Assembly (NCBI GenBank): GCA_020859875.1
Contig: JAJBVJ010000238.1
Span: 1 to 7,689 of the forward strand
DNA length: 7,689 nucleotides
Reading direction: 5' to 3'
DNA from: Rikenellaceae bacterium
GTDB lineage: Bacteria > Bacteroidota > Bacteroidia > Bacteroidales > Rikenellaceae
The notes under the pieces were generated by a model, which searched no databases, was not told the DNA's origin, and saw nothing but the letters and a program-made list of their open reading frames with translations. Of the stretch, positions 6,796-7,689 are shown piece by piece (positions within the stretch are counted from its first letter, which is position 1; each line of letters opens with the position of its first letter). The translations under genes and the position numbers were made by a program.

Positions 6796-6821
6796 CTTAT
6801 TTATTTTCCATCCCGGTGCGG

Positions 6822-7115
6822 TTACTGGTCGACCTCCTCGAAATCGACATAATCGCCGACCTGCCTGCTCACCTTTTTTACCTCCCTTTTCGTCCGCTGG
6901 ATCCTGATCTCACCCTCGCCGGTCGCCGTACTGCGGCGCTGCTGCTGTTTCCCCTCTGCGTAGAATCCGCCGAATCCACCCGCCTGCCGGCCGAACTGCT
7001 CGGCAAATTCCCTCTGCTTGCGAACGATCCACCGCCGCAGCAGCCATTTACCCAGCTGGGCGGCAAGGTAGATCACCAGGATCGAAATTAATATGAACGA
7101 AATAAATGTCTCCAT
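6822..7115 (-). CDS. DUF4834-like small membrane protein
   Basis: The 97-residue product has one N-terminal membrane segment (about residues 4-22) followed by a basic stretch (KWLLRRWIVRKQR), so the bulk should face the cytoplasm. A Gly/Gln-rich linker (45-60) leads to a conserved-looking C-terminus: GEGEIRIQR near 66-74 and VGDYVDFEEVDQ at 86-97. The GxxxI and GDYVDFEE pattern with this topology matches my memory of Bacteroidota family DUF4834, whose function is unknown. It is first in the operon with mlaE, the 57-codon gene and mlaF, which suggests a link to envelope or lipid-transport function, though the promoter may simply be shared. The start ATG at 7115 follows a candidate -7 box by about 15 nt. 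Confidence 0.82.
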   Translation of the reverse strand: METFISFILISILVIYLAAQLGKWLLRRWIVRKQREFAEQFGRQAGGFGGFYAEGKQQQRRSTATGEGEIRIQRTKREVKKVSRQVGDYVDFEEVDQ

Positions 7116-7130
7116 GTCAAAACTAATTTA

Positions 7131-7138
7131 CAAAGATA
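7131..7138 (-). promoter_or_regulatory. Candidate -7 box of the DUF4834-mlaE-mlaF operon
   Basis: Read on the minus strand this is TATCTTTG, an exact TAnnTTTG match just upstream of the first gene. Transcription would begin near 7124, leaving a leader of only about 10 nt. No clear -33 TTTG is present at 7158-7162. Confidence 0.45.
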
Positions 7139-7271
7139 ACGACATTTTCGCAATTTATTGCCGTTATGGTGGAAAGTGAGAGCGGAGGGGTTCCCTCTGC
7201 CGGTGGCTTAAACGGCCTTTTAATCTTAGAACGTATAAACAGGTTTAAGGTTTTACCGGCACGGGAGATAG

Positions 7272-7322
7272 GCCGAAGGCAAGGGCTCTCCGGCGTCCCG
7301 ACGAAAGAGCAAATGTTTGCGC
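7272..7322. repeat. Second shared non-coding segment, copy B (partner at 2976-3027)
   Basis: It starts GCCGAAGGC and ends GTTTGCGC. The hand alignment to 2976-3027 gives about 39 of 52 identities, with the best stretch being CGAAAGAGCAAATGTTTGCG against its counterpart. It differs by a single 1-nt gap in the right half. Confidence 0.55.
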
Positions 7323-7380
7323 GTGGAAATTGTCGGGATCTTGGCTGTCGATATTGGGGCTTGTATGAGGCCCTGAGGAA

Positions 7381-7399
7381 GGGTAATTCTCCGGTAGTG
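7381..7399. repeat. GGGTAATT direct-repeat unit, copy 1
   Basis: This unit, which starts GGGTAATT and contains CCGGTA, matches 7636-7654 at 15 of 19 positions. A related GGTAATTCGGG occurs at 7528-7538. Confidence 0.45.
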
Positions 7400-7443
7400 T
7401 CGGTCACAGTGGCCCGTAGGAGGAGTTTATGGCTGTTTTCTTT

Positions 7444-7469
7444 CCACTTTTTGAGTGTCCAAAAAGTGG
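7444..7469. repeat. Perfect 10-bp hairpin
   Basis: CCACTTTTTG (7444-7453) and CAAAAAGTGG (7460-7469) are exact complements with a 6-nt loop, AGTGTC. A second pairing, GTGTC (7455-7459) with GACAC (7476-7480), would be mutually exclusive with it. The T and A runs sit inside the stem rather than after it, so it is not a standard terminator. Confidence 0.55.
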
Positions 7470-7486
7470 CAAAAAGACACCGCCGC

Positions 7487-7573
7487 GCCGGAGCAGGAGT
7501 TGCTTCCGGGAGCTTCCCTCATTACATGGTAATTCGGGTGATCTCCCTCACGCAACTTGATTCCTACTCCGGC
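7487..7573. repeat. Imperfect inverted repeat enclosing the dispersed repeat core, copy B
   Basis: The left arm, GCCGGAGCAGGAGTTGC (7487-7503), is the reverse complement of the right arm (7553-7573) apart from one substitution and a missing 5-nt stretch. The right arm is itself part of the core shared with 2810-2843 (here 7545-7578). About 50 nt lie between the arms, including a small ATTAC/GTAAT hairpin at 7521-7533. Copy A has no matching left arm. Confidence 0.55.
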
Positions 7574-7591
7574 TAAAAACGGCGGCATTCA

Positions 7592-7608
7592 ATCCGGCAT
7601 AGCCGGAT
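7592..7608. repeat. Short GC palindrome (hairpin family, copy 3)
   Basis: ATCCGGC, loop ATA, GCCGGAT: a perfect 7-bp stem followed by AAGGG. It lies 13 nt after the core repeat, whereas in the left block the equivalent palindrome lies about 83 nt after its core. Confidence 0.55.
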
Positions 7609-7635
7609 AAGGGATTTCATCGAGACCCGCGGGGA

Positions 7636-7689
7636 GGGTAATTTCCCGGTAAGGTTTATTGCATGGATATAGGTTCCGGGACATTACCC
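7636..7689. repeat. Inverted repeat at the right window edge
   Basis: GGGTAATTTCCCGG (7636-7649) and CCGGGACATTACCC (7676-7689) are complementary at 13 of 14 positions around a 26-nt loop. The left arm is also the second copy of the GGGTAATT direct repeat at 7381. The right arm stops exactly at the window end, so it may extend further. Confidence 0.55.

Larger units (their letters stand above)
7139..7689. other. Non-coding, repeat-rich block at the right edge
   Basis: Frames here (a plus-strand one of 136 codons and a minus-strand one of 94) have erratic composition, no family features and run straight through hairpins and repeats, so I do not call genes. The block carries a segment shared with 2976-3027, two GGGTAATT direct-repeat copies, a 10-bp hairpin, an imperfect inverted repeat around the shared core, a GC palindrome and a terminal inverted repeat. 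It continues past the window. Confidence 0.6.

Noticed and set aside
6070..6907. Plus-strand frames of 239 and 165 codons opposite mlaE
   Set aside because: They are antisense to a well-supported permease and have no protein-like features.
7123..7576. Minus-strand 94-codon and plus-strand 136-codon frames in the right block
   Set aside because: They run through hairpins and dispersed repeats, have arginine- and serine-rich erratic composition, and the minus one overlaps the operon promoter.

Overview
The window looks like an ordinary chromosomal segment of a Bacteroidota bacterium with moderately high GC. The evidence is a set of Bacteroidota-type -7 boxes (TAnnTTTG) upstream of the genes, a DUF4834-type small membrane protein next to a lipid ABC transporter, and the general style of the proteins. 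A Rikenellaceae/Alistipes-like host is my best guess, but this is an impression from composition and protein style, not a tested assignment. Nearly all the genes lie on the minus strand. I see no phage, transposase, CRISPR, tRNA or rRNA gene.

Layout. 1-2599 (minus) is a single-chain glycine decarboxylase, gcvP, whose last ~85-100 residues run off the left edge. 2600-3140 is a non-coding block holding a gcvP leader and promoter and several repeat or hairpin elements. 3141-3186 is a strong, probably bidirectional terminator. 3202-4209 (minus) is gapA, a phosphorylating NAD-type glyceraldehyde-3-phosphate dehydrogenase, with a convincing Bacteroidota promoter at 4357-4388 and a ~140-nt leader. 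4542-5090 (plus) is the only plus-strand gene, a small predicted exported protein of unknown function with two segments that look loosely like TonB-dependent-receptor plug ends. It converges on the next operon with a 19-nt gap.

7115-5110 (minus) is a compact four-gene operon: a DUF4834-like membrane protein, an MlaE-type permease, an unrecognised 57-residue protein, and an MlaF-type ATPase. The permease and ATPase would form the inner-membrane core of a phospholipid transporter that maintains outer-membrane asymmetry. No MCE (MlaD) substrate-binding protein lies within the window. 7139-7689 is a second non-coding block, rich in inverted and direct repeats. Several of its pieces are recognisable copies of pieces in the 2600-3140 block.

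The coding content is housekeeping: one-carbon/glycine metabolism, glycolysis and envelope lipid transport. The parts most worth a second look are the repeat family shared by the two non-coding blocks, the translationally coupled 57-codon gene between the permease and ATPase, and the plug-like exported protein. I found no evidence for a new defence or mobile system.
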